Assembly: GCF_945952055.1 (NCBI RefSeq)
Contig: NZ_CAMFHB010000053.1
Location: 1-39,608 of the forward strand
Length of the DNA stretch: 39,608 bases
Source: an uncultured Alsobacter sp.
Lineage (GTDB): Bacteria; Pseudomonadota; Alphaproteobacteria; Rhizobiales; Beijerinckiaceae
Direction of reading: 5' to 3'
In this document: one piece after another, positions 15,929 to 25,351 of the stretch
How positions within the stretch are numbered: the stretch's first letter is position 1
How the letters are laid out: the number at the start of each line of letters is the position of its first letter
The notes under the pieces: model-generated
Told to the model about the DNA's origin: nothing
Databases searched by the model: none
What the model saw: only the letters and a program-made list of their open reading frames with translations
Made by a program: the position numbers and the translations under genes

Positions 15929-16873
15929 CTACCGGCGGCGCAGCGTGGCGCGGGCGGCCATGGCCGCCGCGGACGTCCTGCGGGCCGTGCACTTGGGCAA
16001 CCGCGGATCGACGCTGGTGATCGTCGCCACCACGTAGTCCCGCGGTCCGTCCTTCGGCACGATGACGCCGTACTCGATGATCGTGCCGATGCGCTTCAGG
16101 AACTCCACCGTCTGGTCCATCGTGTCGGTCTGCGGATCGTAGTTGCTGATCCGGTTCGACGTGAGCGTGAGCCTCGCGCCGCGCATGCAGATCCGTCGGA
16201 TCTCGGTCTGCATCCACGTGTCGAGCGGCGTGCTTCGGAAGCAGATGTCGCTGACGGTCCCGCTCGACACCATCGACGTCAGCATGCGCCCGTTCACCCA
16301 ATCCGCCATGAAGGGCTTGTCGCAGGCCGGATCGGGAACGCAGTCGACGAAGCCGAGGTAGTTCGCCTCGCCTTGCCCGCCGATGTTGAGCATCCGCCCG
16401 CTGCCGACGGGGTTCAACGGGGTCATCAGGTGGCTGATGGTTCCGTCCGGCTTGCTCTCGTTGCCGGCGGTGTAGGCCGGGCATTTCGAATGGTCGTGGG
16501 GCGCGCCGTCCATGTCGACGCAGATGTACCTGGAGGCCACCGGCGTTTCGTTCTCCAGGAAGTCCATCTCGTCATCCAGGCTCTTCATCGTCCGCTTGCC
16601 GACGATGTCGTCCGGCTCGGTCTGCCAGGGCTGCAGGATGTTGCGCTTCTTCTTGTAGGCTTTGACCGCGAGCGCCGTCGCCTTCCCGAAGATGCCGTCC
16701 ATCGCGAGGAACGTGGTCTGCCCGCGGCCTTCGTTCAGGCGGTTGAGCGCGATCTGGATCTTGCGCACGTGCTCGCCGCTGGCGCCGGGCGTGATGTGAT
16801 GGCGATCGTCGGCGAGCGCCGCCTCGAGCTTCGCGTCCAGCGGCGTGGAGAAGAGCTTCGAAACCAAGGGCAT
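15929..16873 (-). CDS. Peptidoglycan-binding-domain protein of unknown function inside the carotenoid cluster
   Basis: The 314-aa protein has an N-terminal peptidoglycan-binding-like module at about residues 28-95: SGEHVRKIQIALNRL, DGIFGKATALAVKAYKKK and VGKRTMKSLD are typical of the PG_binding_1 repeat. The remaining 200 residues match no family I know. They include a Cys-rich part (DCVPDPACDKP, DICFRST) and end in a basic tail. There is no evident signal peptide, so it may be cytoplasmic or exported by another route. ATG 16873 has a GAGG at good spacing. It lies between crtB and crtC, facing crtB, where no photosynthesis role is known. It looks like an inserted gene. Confidence 0.75.
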   Translation of the reverse strand: MPLVSKLFSTPLDAKLEAALADDRHHITPGASGEHVRKIQIALNRLNEGRGQTTFLAMDGIFGKATALAVKAYKKKRNILQPWQTEPDDIVGKRTMKSLDDEMDFLENETPVASRYICVDMDGAPHDHSKCPAYTAGNESKPDGTISHLMTPLNPVGSGRMLNIGGQGEANYLGFVDCVPDPACDKPFMADWVNGRMLTSMVSSGTVSDICFRSTPLDTWMQTEIRRICMRGARLTLTSNRISNYDPQTDTMDQTVEFLKRIGTIIEYGVIVPKDGPRDYVVATITSVDPRLPKCTARRTSAAAMAARATLRRR

Positions 16874-16914
16874 GGTTGACCTCGTCCCGTCTTGTGCGAA
16901 CGGAGCAAGAATTC

Positions 16915-16937
16915 GTGTCAACGTGCCAAGGTGTCAA
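16915..16937. promoter_or_regulatory. Paired GTGTCAA boxes upstream of the peptidoglycan-binding gene
   Basis: GTGTCAA occurs at 16915-16921 and again at 16931-16937, 16 bp apart. On the minus strand these read TTGACAC, so each resembles a -35 box for the gene starting at 16873, but no good -10 box follows either. The pair resembles half of the PpsR site without the ACA partner. The rest of the gap (16938-17055) is T-rich on the minus strand, with no clear hairpin for crtC termination. Confidence 0.35.
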
Positions 16938-17055
16938 TTCTCTCGGACGTTGTTGAACGGCCGATACTGGTGAGAGGCGACAAAAGAAAAAACAAAGAGC
17001 GTCGGATCTGATCCAATAAATACGTCAAAGGCGACGGAGATCTGCCCGCGAGTTC

Positions 17056-17892
17056 TCAGATGAATCGACGCGGCATGCGCCAGGGAAGCATCATGCGCAC
17101 GATGGTGGTGTCGACGCGGCCGGCGGCGAGGCTCTCGTGCACGGCGACGGTGTCCTGGCCCAGGAGCCGCGTCTGGATCTCGCTGCGTGCGTAGAACGGC
17201 GTGTCCTCCAGCGTGCGGCGGATGCGGGCCGTGCCGCCTCGCTCGCACTGCGTCTCCCGCGGCACCTGCCAGAGGGTGCCGGGCAGCGGGACGCGCGGCG
17301 GCGGCTCGAAATCCCGGTCCTGCCCGGTCCGGTCATAGGCGATGGCGATGCTGCGCCGGGCGCCCGAGGCTTCGACGGTGTCGTAGAGCACGGCACTGCC
17401 GTCGGCGATCGCCGCGCGCGACCATGTCCAGGACGCGAACCCGGCCGACAGCGGCTCGCTGCCGCCGTTCGTGTCGAAGTAGCCGTGCCCGGTGAAGCGC
17501 AGGTCGGGATGCCGGAACTCCGCCTCGACCCGGGCCGAGGGCGCGATCGGCATCCACTGGTGCCGGCCCGCCGCATCCAGGGTGACGACCCGGCTCGCCA
17601 GCCCCTCCGGCACGAGCCGGATGCGACCGGACACCCGCCGGGGCAGGGGGGCCGACACCTCGTCGAGGTCGAGCGTCAGGGCGTCGCCGGTCCAGCGCAG
17701 GCTGCTCGGGCCGATGGAGAGCGCCGTGGCGTTGCGTGACAGGGCCTGCCTGCCGCGCTCCGTCATCGTCCACCGCCGCACGCCACGTCCATAGATCGCC
17801 ACGTTCACCGACACGTGGTTCTCCGGGTCCCGGCGGCCCGACCACGCGTAGTAGGGTGAGAAGACGCTGCCGACGAAGGCGATGATGCTCAG
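17056..17892 (-). CDS. crtC: Hydroxyneurosporene synthase (carotenoid 1,2-hydratase), apparent CTG start
   Basis: CrtC adds water across the terminal double bond of neurosporene or lycopene. Family features: IAFVGSVFSPYYAWSGRRDPENH at the start (seen in parts), MTERGR, WTGDALTLDLDE and HGYFDTNGGSEPL. No ATG, GTG or TTG is in frame near the expected start. CTG 17892 overlaps the crtD stop as CTGA, mimicking the usual ATGA coupling. It gives 278 aa, close to the 281 aa I recall for Rhodobacter capsulatus CrtC. However, the same frame upstream also encodes the conserved-looking VPPGGYAWWYVDALSDDG (about 17893-17946), so translation may start earlier by an unusual route, or an assembly indel may hide the start. 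Confidence 0.85.
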   Translation of the reverse strand: MSIIAFVGSVFSPYYAWSGRRDPENHVSVNVAIYGRGVRRWTMTERGRQALSRNATALSIGPSSLRWTGDALTLDLDEVSAPLPRRVSGRIRLVPEGLASRVVTLDAAGRHQWMPIAPSARVEAEFRHPDLRFTGHGYFDTNGGSEPLSAGFASWTWSRAAIADGSAVLYDTVEASGARRSIAIAYDRTGQDRDFEPPPRVPLPGTLWQVPRETQCERGGTARIRRTLEDTPFYARSEIQTRLLGQDTVAVHESLAAGRVDTTIVRMMLPWRMPRRFI

Positions 17893-19451
17893 GCCGTAGC
17901 GCCCGTCGTCGCTGAGCGCGTCGACATACCACCAGGCGTAGCCACCGGGCGGAACCTGCCGGTCGAAGCGAAGTCCGACAGCACTTCCCGGGCCGCCAGC
18001 CGTCCCGACAAGGCCGCCATCGGCACCCCCGGTCCCGGATGCACGCTGCCCCCCGCCAAGAACAGCCCCGGGATCGCCGTGCGGGAGTCCGGCCGCAGGA
18101 ACGACGCCCTCCAGCCGTGCGACGCCCGGCCGTAGATCGCTCCGCCCGTCCCCGGGAAGAGGGTCGCGAACTCGTTGGGTGTCGTGAGCGTCGTCGCCTC
18201 CGGGTCCAGGGTCAGGGTCAGCCCGCAGGCCTTCAGCCGGCCCAGCATCTGGTCTGTGCATCGTTCGCGCTCGGTCCGGTCGAAAGTCCTGAGGTCGCCT
18301 ACGGCGGGGGCATTCACGAGAATGAGGAAGCGCTCGGGCCGTTCCGGCCCGGCCAGCGGCTCGTCGCCGCGGTCCTGCGCGCAGACATAGACCGTCGGGT
18401 CGTCCGGCATCGCCCGCCCGCGCTGGATCTGGTCGAACTCGCGTCGGTAGTCGCTTGAGAAGAAGACGCCGTGGCGCGTGAGCGGGAAGCCCGTGCTGCG
18501 TGCGACCGCCGTCCAGGCGAAGGCCGACAGCGAGCGGTCGTCCGGCGCGACGGGCCGCGTGGCCCCGGCGATCGCCGGGCCGAGCAGGCCCGCCCCCACG
18601 GCGCTGGCGTCGGCGTTGACGATGACCGCGTCGGCCGGAAGCATTTCGCCGGAGGCGAGCTTCACCCCGGTCACGCGCGAGCCCGACGCGACGACCTCGC
18701 CGGCCGCGCTGTGGCAGCGGATCGTCACGCCCAGGCCGGCGGCGATGCGGGCGAGATTGTCCGCGAGCCGCGCCATGCCGCCCTGCACGAACCAGACCCC
18801 GTCCTGCTCGACATGGGCCACGAGCATGAGGGTCGCGGGACACAGGAACGGCGAGGATCCGCAATAGGTGGCGTAGCGCCCGTAGAGCTGCTGCAGGCGC
18901 GGATCGCGGAAGTGCCGGCCCAGCGCCGACCACAGCGACGAGAAGGGCTGCAGGCGCAGCATGTCCGGCAGCCGGCCAAGGCCGATGCGCGTCGTGAGCG
19001 AGATCATGCCGGGACGCGACGAGCGCAGGAACGGACCCTCCAGGGTCCGGTAGACCTCGGCGGCCCGCGTCACGAAGTCCCTGAACCGGCGCCCCTCGTC
19101 GGGGCCGGCGAAGGCCGCGACGGCGTCCTGGGAGCGATTCACGTCGACGAACAGATCGAGGGTCTCGTCCTGCGACCAGGCGTGCCGCGCGAGCAGCTGC
19201 GAGGGCACCAGCGGGATCTCGTCGGCGAGCGACAACCCCGCCTCGGCCAGAAGCTCCTCGAAGACCCAGCGCATGGTGAAGACGGTCGGCCCGCCATCGA
19301 TCATGGCGCCGCCGACGGGAACCTCGCGCAGCTTGCCGCCGGGCTTGCCGGCCCGTTCCAGCACCGTGACGGCCACGCCCTTGGCGGCAAGCGCGATGGC
19401 GGCGGAAAGACCACCCACGCCCGCACCGACGATGACGACATGCTCCGACAC
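17889..19451 (-). CDS. crtD: Methoxyneurosporene (hydroxyneurosporene) dehydrogenase
   Basis: CrtD is a CrtI-family FAD enzyme that inserts the 3,4 double bond after hydration and methylation of the carotenoid. This 520-aa version has the N-terminal VVIVGAGVGGLSAAIALAAKG fold and ERAGKPGGKLRE. The C-terminal signature LFLAGGSVHPGPGVPMAALSG is complete. GTG 19451 (SEHVVIVGAG) is preceded by GGAGAGAG, and no ATG fits. The last residues (GRFRPVATPGG onward) look non-conserved and overlap the region encoding CrtC in another frame. It is divergent from crtE across two PpsR sites. Confidence 0.93.
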   Translation of the reverse strand: MSEHVVIVGAGVGGLSAAIALAAKGVAVTVLERAGKPGGKLREVPVGGAMIDGGPTVFTMRWVFEELLAEAGLSLADEIPLVPSQLLARHAWSQDETLDLFVDVNRSQDAVAAFAGPDEGRRFRDFVTRAAEVYRTLEGPFLRSSRPGMISLTTRIGLGRLPDMLRLQPFSSLWSALGRHFRDPRLQQLYGRYATYCGSSPFLCPATLMLVAHVEQDGVWFVQGGMARLADNLARIAAGLGVTIRCHSAAGEVVASGSRVTGVKLASGEMLPADAVIVNADASAVGAGLLGPAIAGATRPVAPDDRSLSAFAWTAVARSTGFPLTRHGVFFSSDYRREFDQIQRGRAMPDDPTVYVCAQDRGDEPLAGPERPERFLILVNAPAVGDLRTFDRTERERCTDQMLGRLKACGLTLTLDPEATTLTTPNEFATLFPGTGGAIYGRASHGWRASFLRPDSRTAIPGLFLAGGSVHPGPGVPMAALSGRLAAREVLSDFASTGRFRPVATPGGMSTRSATTGATA

Positions 19452-19539
19452 GATCTCTCTCCGCCGGAGGGCACCTGCCGCGAGGCGGCAAGGAAGCCGG
19501 GTCCGGCCCCAGAAAGGATTTGCCGGCCGCACCGAGGTC

Positions 19540-19557
19540 TGTCAAGCTTGCCTGACA
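19540..19557. promoter_or_regulatory. PpsR/CrtJ-type operator, crtD-crtE intergenic, site 1
   Basis: TGTCAAGCTTGCCTGACA is an exact TGT-N12-ACA palindrome. On the minus strand it begins with TTGACA, so it overlaps a possible -35 box for crtD. It is 89 bp from the crtD start. Confidence 0.85.
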
Positions 19558-19564
19558 GAAGGAC

Positions 19565-19582
19565 TGTCATCCTCGAATGACA
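19565..19582. promoter_or_regulatory. PpsR/CrtJ-type operator, crtD-crtE intergenic, site 2
   Basis: TGTCATCCTCGAATGACA is a second exact TGT-N12-ACA palindrome. It is centred 25 bp from site 1 and ends 22 bp before the crtE start. Two sites at short spacing allow cooperative binding of PpsR tetramers over both divergent promoters. Confidence 0.85.
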
Positions 19583-19604
19583 GAGCTCATGAGCGGGGAT
19601 CGCG

Positions 19605-20474
19605 ATGGACACCAAGTCGCGCATTGAGTCGGCCCTGGAAAAGGCCGTGGCGAGGGCATGCGGCACGAAGGCGCCTCCCCGTATCGCCGAAGCTCTCCGA
19701 CACGCCGTCTTCCCCGGCGGTGCGCGCATCCGCCCCAGGCTCTGCCACGCGGTGGCGGCCGCCTGCGGCGACGACGCCCCCGCCGTCACCGACGGTGCGG
19801 CGGCTGCCCTCGAGCTCCTGCATTGCGCCTCGCTCGTCCACGACGACATGCCCTGCTTCGACGACGCCTCGCTGCGGCGCGGCCGCCCCTCGGTTCACGC
19901 GCTCTACGGGGAATCCCTGGCGCTGCTCGTCGGCGATGGCCTCATCGTCCTCGCCTTCGAGACCATCGCGCTCGAATCCGTCCAGGCGCCCGCGCGCATG
20001 GCGCAGCTCATCAGCGCCGTGGCCCACGCCGTGGGCATGCCGCACGGCATCGTCGCCGGCCAGGCCTGGGAGGCCGAGGAGCGGATCGACCTGGAAACCT
20101 ATCACCGCGCCAAGACGGGCTCGCTGTTCGTCGGCTCGGCCATGGCGGGCGCGCTGGCGGCCGGAGCGGATCCCAATCCCTGGCGGCTCTTCGGCGACAG
20201 GCTCGGCGAGGCCTACCAGGTGGCGGACGACCTGCGCGACTCGGTCGGCAGCGCGGCCGAGATCGGCAAGCCGACCGGGCAGGATGCCGCCCACATGCGG
20301 CCGAATGCCGTGGCCCGGCTCGGCCAGGGTGGGGCCCTACATCATCTGCGCGAGCTCGTGGGCGGCGCCATCGCCGCCATTCCGCCGTGCCCCCGCGCCG
20401 GCGAGCTCGAGGCGCTCATCATGAGCGAGGCCAAGCGGCTGGTGCCCAAGGAACTCGCGCAGTCGGCCGCCTGA
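19605..20474 (+). CDS. crtE: Geranylgeranyl diphosphate synthase
   Basis: CrtE extends farnesyl to geranylgeranyl diphosphate, which feeds both phytoene and the bacteriochlorophyll tail. The 289-aa protein shows the polyprenyl synthase motifs: GGARIRPRL, first Asp-rich DDMPCFDD followed by RRGRPSVH, KTGSLF, and second Asp-rich YQVADDLRD. ATG 19605 follows a GGGGATC ribosome binding site. crtF starts 16 nt after its stop. Confidence 0.95.
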   Translation: MDTKSRIESALEKAVARACGTKAPPRIAEALRHAVFPGGARIRPRLCHAVAAACGDDAPAVTDGAAAALELLHCASLVHDDMPCFDDASLRRGRPSVHALYGESLALLVGDGLIVLAFETIALESVQAPARMAQLISAVAHAVGMPHGIVAGQAWEAEERIDLETYHRAKTGSLFVGSAMAGALAAGADPNPWRLFGDRLGEAYQVADDLRDSVGSAAEIGKPTGQDAAHMRPNAVARLGQGGALHHLRELVGGAIAAIPPCPRAGELEALIMSEAKRLVPKELAQSAA

Positions 20475-20490
20475 CCGGAAGGACGAGCGT

Positions 20491-21639
20491 GTGACCGACG
20501 TCCGGCCAGCCCTGCGCGACCACGAGCCACGCCGCCTCGTCGACTGGTGGTACGCGGTCCGCGATCCGCTGCTGCGCAGCGAGCGCTTCCAGCGCTGGGC
20601 CGCCGCCTTTCCGCTCACCCGTCCGCTTGCCAGGCGCAGAGCCGGCGAACTTTTCGACCTCGTCTCCGGGTTCGTCTACTCGCAGATCCTGCACGCCGTC
20701 GTGCGCCTGCGCTTGCTGGACCTCGTCGCCGACGAGCCGATGCGGGTGGAGGCGATCGCGCCCGCCATCGGCCTCGACGTCGCGGCGACGCGCCGCCTGT
20801 GCTCGGCCGCCGCGGCGGTGCGCCTCCTGTCGGAACGGGGGGAGGGCCGATTCGGGCTCGGCGACCTGGGCGCAGCGCTGCTCGGCAACCCCGGCGTCGG
20901 CGCCATGGTCGAGCACCACGCGCTCCTCTACGAAGACCTGCGCGACCCCGTCGCGCTGCTGCGGGGAGAGGTCCGCGACACGGCCCTGTCCCGATTCTGG
21001 GCCTATGCCTCGGCCGAGGATCCCGGCGCGCTGACGCCGGCGCAGGTCGCCGCGTACAGCCGACTGATGGGCGTGTCCCAGCAGTTCATCGCGGACGAGG
21101 TCCTCGATGCCTACTCCTTCGCCAAGCACCGCCGTCTGCTCGACGTCGGCGGCGGGGAGGGGGCCTTCGTGCGCACCGCCGCGCGGCGGCATTCGCACCT
21201 GTCCTGCGCCGTCTTCGATCTTCCGGCGGTGGCCGAGCGCGCCCGGGAGACGTTCGCCGCGGCGGGTCTGACCGGCCGCGCCGAGGCGTTCGGGGGCGAC
21301 CTGTTCCGGGACACGCTGCCGCAGGGGGCGGACCTCGTGACGCTCGTCCGGGTCCTCTACGACCACCCCCGCGACAATGCGCTGGCGATTCTCAAGGCCG
21401 TGCGGGCGGTCGTGCCGCAGGACGGCGTCCTCCTCGTCGCCGAGCCGATGGCCGCGACCCCTGGCGCCGAAACCGTCGGTGCCGCCTATTTCGGGTTCTA
21501 TCTCATGGCCATGAAGGGCGGCGACGCCCGGTCGGTCGACGAGATCTCAGGCCTGCTGCGAGAGGCCGGATTCGAACGCGTCTCACCGGTCCGAACCCGC
21601 AGCCCGCTGTTCACCAGCCTGATCGAAGCGCGCCCCTGA
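20491..21639 (+). CDS. crtF: Demethylspheroidene O-methyltransferase
   Basis: CrtF methylates the tertiary hydroxyl made by CrtC, using S-adenosylmethionine. The 382-aa protein has an N-terminal dimerisation and winged-helix part (ILHAVVRLRLLDLVADEP) and a Rossmann SAM site LLDVGGGEGAFV at about residues 216-227. DLVTLVRVLYDHPRD and LLVAEPMA complete the O-methyltransferase signature. It starts at GTG 20491 with GGAAGGA 7 nt upstream. Its presence with crtC, crtD and crtA predicts a methoxylated carotenoid. Confidence 0.93.
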   Translation: MTDVRPALRDHEPRRLVDWWYAVRDPLLRSERFQRWAAAFPLTRPLARRRAGELFDLVSGFVYSQILHAVVRLRLLDLVADEPMRVEAIAPAIGLDVAATRRLCSAAAAVRLLSERGEGRFGLGDLGAALLGNPGVGAMVEHHALLYEDLRDPVALLRGEVRDTALSRFWAYASAEDPGALTPAQVAAYSRLMGVSQQFIADEVLDAYSFAKHRRLLDVGGGEGAFVRTAARRHSHLSCAVFDLPAVAERARETFAAAGLTGRAEAFGGDLFRDTLPQGADLVTLVRVLYDHPRDNALAILKAVRAVVPQDGVLLVAEPMAATPGAETVGAAYFGFYLMAMKGGDARSVDEISGLLREAGFERVSPVRTRSPLFTSLIEARP

Positions 21640-21720
21640 ACGGGTGCGCCGGCGCGCATGCAACCGACTCGGATCAAAGCCTTTTTTTCCACCCATCAAG
21701 GCACGGGACGTCGTTCTTGA

Positions 21721-21752
21721 TTGACACTCCAGTGTGTCAAGTTAGAGTGACA
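21721..21752 (+). promoter_or_regulatory. bchC promoter with overlapping PpsR/CrtJ operator
   Basis: TTGACA (21721-21726), a 16-bp spacer and TAGAGT (21743-21748) make a reasonable sigma70 promoter. An exact TGT-N12-ACA palindrome, TGTCAAGTTAGAGTGACA at 21735-21752, covers the -10 region, so repression by PpsR would be direct. The -35 box is itself part of an inverted repeat TTGACAC-N6-GTGTCAA (21721-21740). It drives bchCXYZ and probably reads through into puf. Confidence 0.75.
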
Positions 21753-21810
21753 CATGGTGTCTTCGGATCGTGAATCCGCTTCAAGAACGCCAGTCAACAG
21801 TGGGTCGGTC

Positions 21811-22752
21811 GTGAAAGCTCTCGCCGTCATCCTCGAAAAGCCGCGGCACATCGTGCTCGGTGAGGTGGAGCTGACTCCTCCCGCTCCCGCCGACGTCGTC
21901 GTCGACATCGCTTTCAGCGGCATCAGCACCGGAACGGAGCGCCTGCTCTGGTCGGGCCGCATGCCCCACTTCCCCGGCATGGGCTATCCCCTCGTCCCCG
22001 GCTACGAGTCGGTCGGGCGGGTGGTCGAGGCCGGCACCGAATCGGGGCGCCGCGAGGGTGACTTCGTCTTCGTGCCCGGCGCCCGCTGCTACGGCGATGT
22101 CCGGGGCCTGTTCGGTGGCGCCGCCTCGCGCGTCGTCGTGCCCGGCAGCCGCGTCACGCCCGTCCCCGAGTCGCTGGGCGACCGGGCCTCCCTCCTGGCG
22201 CTCGCCGCCACCGCCTATCACGCCCGCCAGGGCTCGGCCGCCGAGGGTGGCGATCTCATCATCGGGCACGGTGTCCTCGGGCGCCTTCTCGCCCGCCTCT
22301 CCGTGCTGGCCGGCGGACCGCCGCCGGTGGTCTGGGAGACCAACCCGCGCCGCGCCGTCGGCGCCGTCGGCTACGACGTCGTCGATCCGTCGCAGGACGA
22401 GCGCGGCAACTACCGCACCATCTACGACGTCAGCGGCGACCCCACGATTCTCGACCGCGTCATTCCGCGCCTCACGCGCGGCGGCGAGGTCGTGCTGGCC
22501 GGCTTCTACGAGGGCCAGCTCGCCTTCACCTTCCCGCCCGCCTTCATGCGCGAGGCGCGCATCCGCGTCGCCGCCGAATGGCGGGAGACCGACCTCGAGG
22601 CGGTCCGTTCCCTGGTCGAAGCCGGCGCCCTGTCGCTGGACGGCCTGATCACCCATCGCGAGGCGGCCGTCACTGCGCCGGACGCCTACAGGACGGCCTT
22701 CGAGGATCCGTCCTGCCTGAAGATGATCCTCGACTGGAGTGCGCGCTCATGA
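21811..22752 (+). CDS. bchC: Bacteriochlorophyllide a dehydrogenase
   Basis: BchC oxidises the C3 hydroxyethyl group to the acetyl group of bacteriochlorophyllide a. The protein is of the zinc-type alcohol dehydrogenase superfamily: [33 protein letters not shown], seen in parts, and [19 protein letters not shown] are characteristic. I chose GTG 21811 ([11 protein letters not shown], 313 aa) because family members begin at this ALAV segment, and because ATG 21754 lies only a few bases after the predicted -10 box and operator. The stop overlaps the bchX start (ATGA). Confidence 0.93.
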   Translation: MKALAVILEKPRHIVLGEVELTPPAPADVVVDIAFSGISTGTERLLWSGRMPHFPGMGYPLVPGYESVGRVVEAGTESGRREGDFVFVPGARCYGDVRGLFGGAASRVVVPGSRVTPVPESLGDRASLLALAATAYHARQGSAAEGGDLIIGHGVLGRLLARLSVLAGGPPPVVWETNPRRAVGAVGYDVVDPSQDERGNYRTIYDVSGDPTILDRVIPRLTRGGEVVLAGFYEGQLAFTFPPAFMREARIRVAAEWRETDLEAVRSLVEAGALSLDGLITHREAAVTAPDAYRTAFEDPSCLKMILDWSARS

Positions 22753-23786
22753 CCGTTGCCCCCGACGCCGTGACGCTCGCGCCGGCCGCCGCTGCCAAGG
22801 CCACGAAGAGCCACACGCTCGTCGATCGCCTGCGCGCCGAGGCCCGCGTCGAGCCCGATCCCGTGCCCACCACGGCGACCAAGGAAACCCAGGTCATCGC
22901 CATCTACGGCAAGGGTGGCATCGGCAAGAGCTTCACGCTCGCCAACCTGAGCTACATGATGGCTCAGCAGGGCAAGAAGGTGCTGCTGATCGGCTGCGAC
23001 CCCAAGAGCGACACGACTTCGCTCCTCTTCGCCGGCCGCTCCTGCCCCACCATCATCGAGACCTCCTCGAAGAAGAAGCTCGCCGGCGACGACGTCAGCA
23101 TCGGCGACGTCTGCTTCAAGCGCGACGGCGTCTACGCCATGGAGCTCGGCGGTCCGGAAGTGGGCCGCGGATGCGGCGGTCGCGGCATCATCCACGGCTT
23201 CGAGCTCCTGGAGAAGCTCGGCTTCCACGAGTGGGACTTCGACTACGTGCTGCTCGACTTCCTGGGCGACGTCGTGTGCGGCGGCTTCGGCCTGCCGATC
23301 GCCCGCGACATGTGCCAGAAGGTCATCGTCGTCGGATCCAACGATCTTCAGTCGCTCTACGTCGCCAACAACGTCTGCTCGGCGGTCGAATACTTCCGCA
23401 AGCTCGGCGGCAATGTCGGCGTCGCCGGCATGGTGATCAACAAGGACGACGGCACGGGCGAGGCGCATGCCTTCGCGGAAGCCGTCGGGATCCCGGTGCT
23501 CGCCGCCATCCCGGCGCACGAGGACATCCGCCGCAAGAGCGCCAACTACGAGATCATCGGCCGCCCCGGCACCGAGTGGGCCTCGCTGTTCGAGGCCCTG
23601 GCCCAGAACGTGGCGGACGCGCCCCCGCGCCAGCCCACGCCGCTGTCCCAGGACGGGCTGCTCGGCCTGTTCTCCGGCGACTCGGTGGGACGCGACGTGG
23701 TGCTCGAGCCGGCGACCGCCTCCGACATGCGGGGCAAGACGGTCGTCGACAAGCCTTCCCTCGAAGTCGTCTACGAGACGGTGTGA
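22749..23786 (+). CDS. bchX: Chlorophyllide a reductase iron protein
   Basis: BchX is the NifH-like ATP-dependent electron donor of chlorophyllide a oxidoreductase, which reduces ring B. The 345-aa protein has the P-loop [11 protein letters not shown] at about residues 53-63. The two [4Fe-4S] ligands are in GRGCGGRGI and [10 protein letters not shown]. The N-terminal 45 residues are Ala/Thr-rich and variable, as in other BchX. It overlaps bchC by 4 nt and is followed by bchY after 8 nt. Confidence 0.96.
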   Translation: MTVAPDAVTLAPAAAAKATKSHTLVDRLRAEARVEPDPVPTTATKETQVIAIYGKGGIGKSFTLANLSYMMAQQGKKVLLIGCDPKSDTTSLLFAGRSCPTIIETSSKKKLAGDDVSIGDVCFKRDGVYAMELGGPEVGRGCGGRGIIHGFELLEKLGFHEWDFDYVLLDFLGDVVCGGFGLPIARDMCQKVIVVGSNDLQSLYVANNVCSAVEYFRKLGGNVGVAGMVINKDDGTGEAHAFAEAVGIPVLAAIPAHEDIRRKSANYEIIGRPGTEWASLFEALAQNVADAPPRQPTPLSQDGLLGLFSGDSVGRDVVLEPATASDMRGKTVVDKPSLEVVYETV

Positions 23787-23794
23787 GGCCGGTC

Positions 23795-25351
23795 ATGGAC
23801 GATCGCCCCGAGGTCTTCGACGAGCGAACGGCGCCGGTCCCCACCGGGGGCGGCGAACCGGCGCTGGCCGCCACGGGCGGCGGCTGCCATGCGGGTGCAG
23901 CCGAGATGGAGCGCGCCGCCCGTGCGGCCGGCCAATCGGAGATCCTCGACCGCTACGCGGCCGACTATCCGAAGGGGCCGCACGACCAGCCGCAGAGCAT
24001 GTGCCCGGCCTTCGGGTCGCTGCGCGTCGGCCTGCGCATGCGCCGCACCGCCACGGTGCTGTCGGGTTCGGCCTGCTGCGTCTACGGGCTCACCTTCACG
24101 TCTCACTTCTACGGGGCGCGCCGGACCGTCGGATACGTCCCGTTCAACTCCGAGACGCTCGTCACCGGCAAGCTCTTCGAGGACATCCGCGAGGCGGTCT
24201 TCTCGCTCGCCGATCCGGAGCGCTTCGACACCGTCGTGGTGACGAACCTGTGCGTGCCCACCGCGTCGGGCGTGCCGCTGCGGCTGCTCCCGCGCGAGAT
24301 CAACGGCGTGCGCATCGTCGGCATCGACGTGCCGGGCTTCGGCGTGCCGACCCACGCCGAAGCCAAGGACGTCCTCGCCGGCGCCATGCTGAACTACGCC
24401 CGCCAGGAGGTGGAGCAGGGGCCCGTGCAGGCTCCCGCCCAGGGCCGCTCTGGCAAGCCCACGGTCACGCTCGTCGGCGAGATGTTCCCCGCTGATCCCG
24501 TGATGATCGGGCGCATGCTCGAGCCGCTCGGCCTCGCGCCCGGCCCGGTCGTTCCGACCCGCGAATGGCGCGAGCTCTATGCCGCTCTGGACGGGGCGGT
24601 GGTGGCCGCAATCCATCCCTTCTACACGGCCTCGTTCCGCGAGTTCGAGGCGGCGGGCCGTCCGATCGTCGGGTCCGCGCCGGTCGGCGTGGAAGGCACC
24701 GACGCCTGGCTCCAGGCGATCGGCGACACGTTGAACATCAACCGCGAGACGATCGACCGCGCCCGCAACGCGGTCGTGAACCCGATCCGCGGGGCGCTCG
24801 CGGGCAAGCCCATCAAGGGCCGCATCACGCTCTCGGGCTACGAGGGCTCCGAACTGCTCGTCGGCCGCCTGCTCGTCGAGAGCGGGGCGGACCTGCGCTA
24901 CGTCGGCACCGCCTGCCCCAAGACGCGCTTCTCCGAAGCGGATCGCGACTGGCTGGAAGCCCATGGCGTCCAGGTGAAGTTCCGTGCCTCTCTCGAGGAC
25001 GACCTCGCCGCGTTCAACGCCTTCGAGCCCGACCTCGCCATCGGCACGACGCCCGTGGTGCAGAAGGCCAAGGAGAAGTCGGTCCCGTCGCTCTACTTCA
25101 CCAACCTCATCTCCGCGCGGCCCCTCATGGGCATCGCCGGGGCGGGCTCCCTCGCTCAGGTCATCAATGCGGCCATGGCCGGCAAGGACCGCTTCGACGA
25201 GATGAGCGCCTTCTTCGAGGGGGTCGGCACGGGCCATGCAGCCGGCGTCTGGGAAGACGTGCCGCAGGACCGGCCGGAATTCCGCAAGAAATACGCGGCG
25301 CGGGTGAAGAAGACCAACGCCGTCGACACCGGGGAGGCCGTGGGATGCTGA
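23795..25351 (+). CDS. bchY: Chlorophyllide a reductase subunit Y
   Basis: BchY is the NifD-like half of the catalytic component and holds most cluster ligands. The 518-aa protein shows the Cys-bearing segments [20 protein letters not shown] and [10 protein letters not shown], then [18 protein letters not shown]. It is normal in length. ATG 23795 follows the GAGGCCGGTC after bchX. Its end overlaps bchZ by 7 nt, so the two subunits are translationally coupled. Confidence 0.95.
   Translation: MDDRPEVFDERTAPVPTGGGEPALAATGGGCHAGAAEMERAARAAGQSEILDRYAADYPKGPHDQPQSMCPAFGSLRVGLRMRRTATVLSGSACCVYGLTFTSHFYGARRTVGYVPFNSETLVTGKLFEDIREAVFSLADPERFDTVVVTNLCVPTASGVPLRLLPREINGVRIVGIDVPGFGVPTHAEAKDVLAGAMLNYARQEVEQGPVQAPAQGRSGKPTVTLVGEMFPADPVMIGRMLEPLGLAPGPVVPTREWRELYAALDGAVVAAIHPFYTASFREFEAAGRPIVGSAPVGVEGTDAWLQAIGDTLNINRETIDRARNAVVNPIRGALAGKPIKGRITLSGYEGSELLVGRLLVESGADLRYVGTACPKTRFSEADRDWLEAHGVQVKFRASLEDDLAAFNAFEPDLAIGTTPVVQKAKEKSVPSLYFTNLISARPLMGIAGAGSLAQVINAAMAGKDRFDEMSAFFEGVGTGHAAGVWEDVPQDRPEFRKKYAARVKKTNAVDTGEAVGC

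Noticed and set aside
15896-16037. A short forward frame starting ATG 15896 that overlaps the stop of the small membrane protein
   Set aside because: It lacks a ribosome binding site, is largely antisense to the peptidoglycan-binding gene, and has an Arg-rich composition.
16915-16937. Possible PpsR or sigma-54 site upstream of the peptidoglycan-binding gene
   Set aside because: Neither GTGTCAA copy has an ACA partner at 12 bp. The TGGCAC on the minus strand has no TTGC element at the required spacing.
17056-19545. An uninterrupted 829-codon minus-strand frame covering crtD and crtC
   Set aside because: Its N-terminal two thirds is a low-complexity Arg/Gly/Ala reading of crtD in the wrong frame. 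Only the part after about 17960 resembles CrtC, so it is not a fusion protein.
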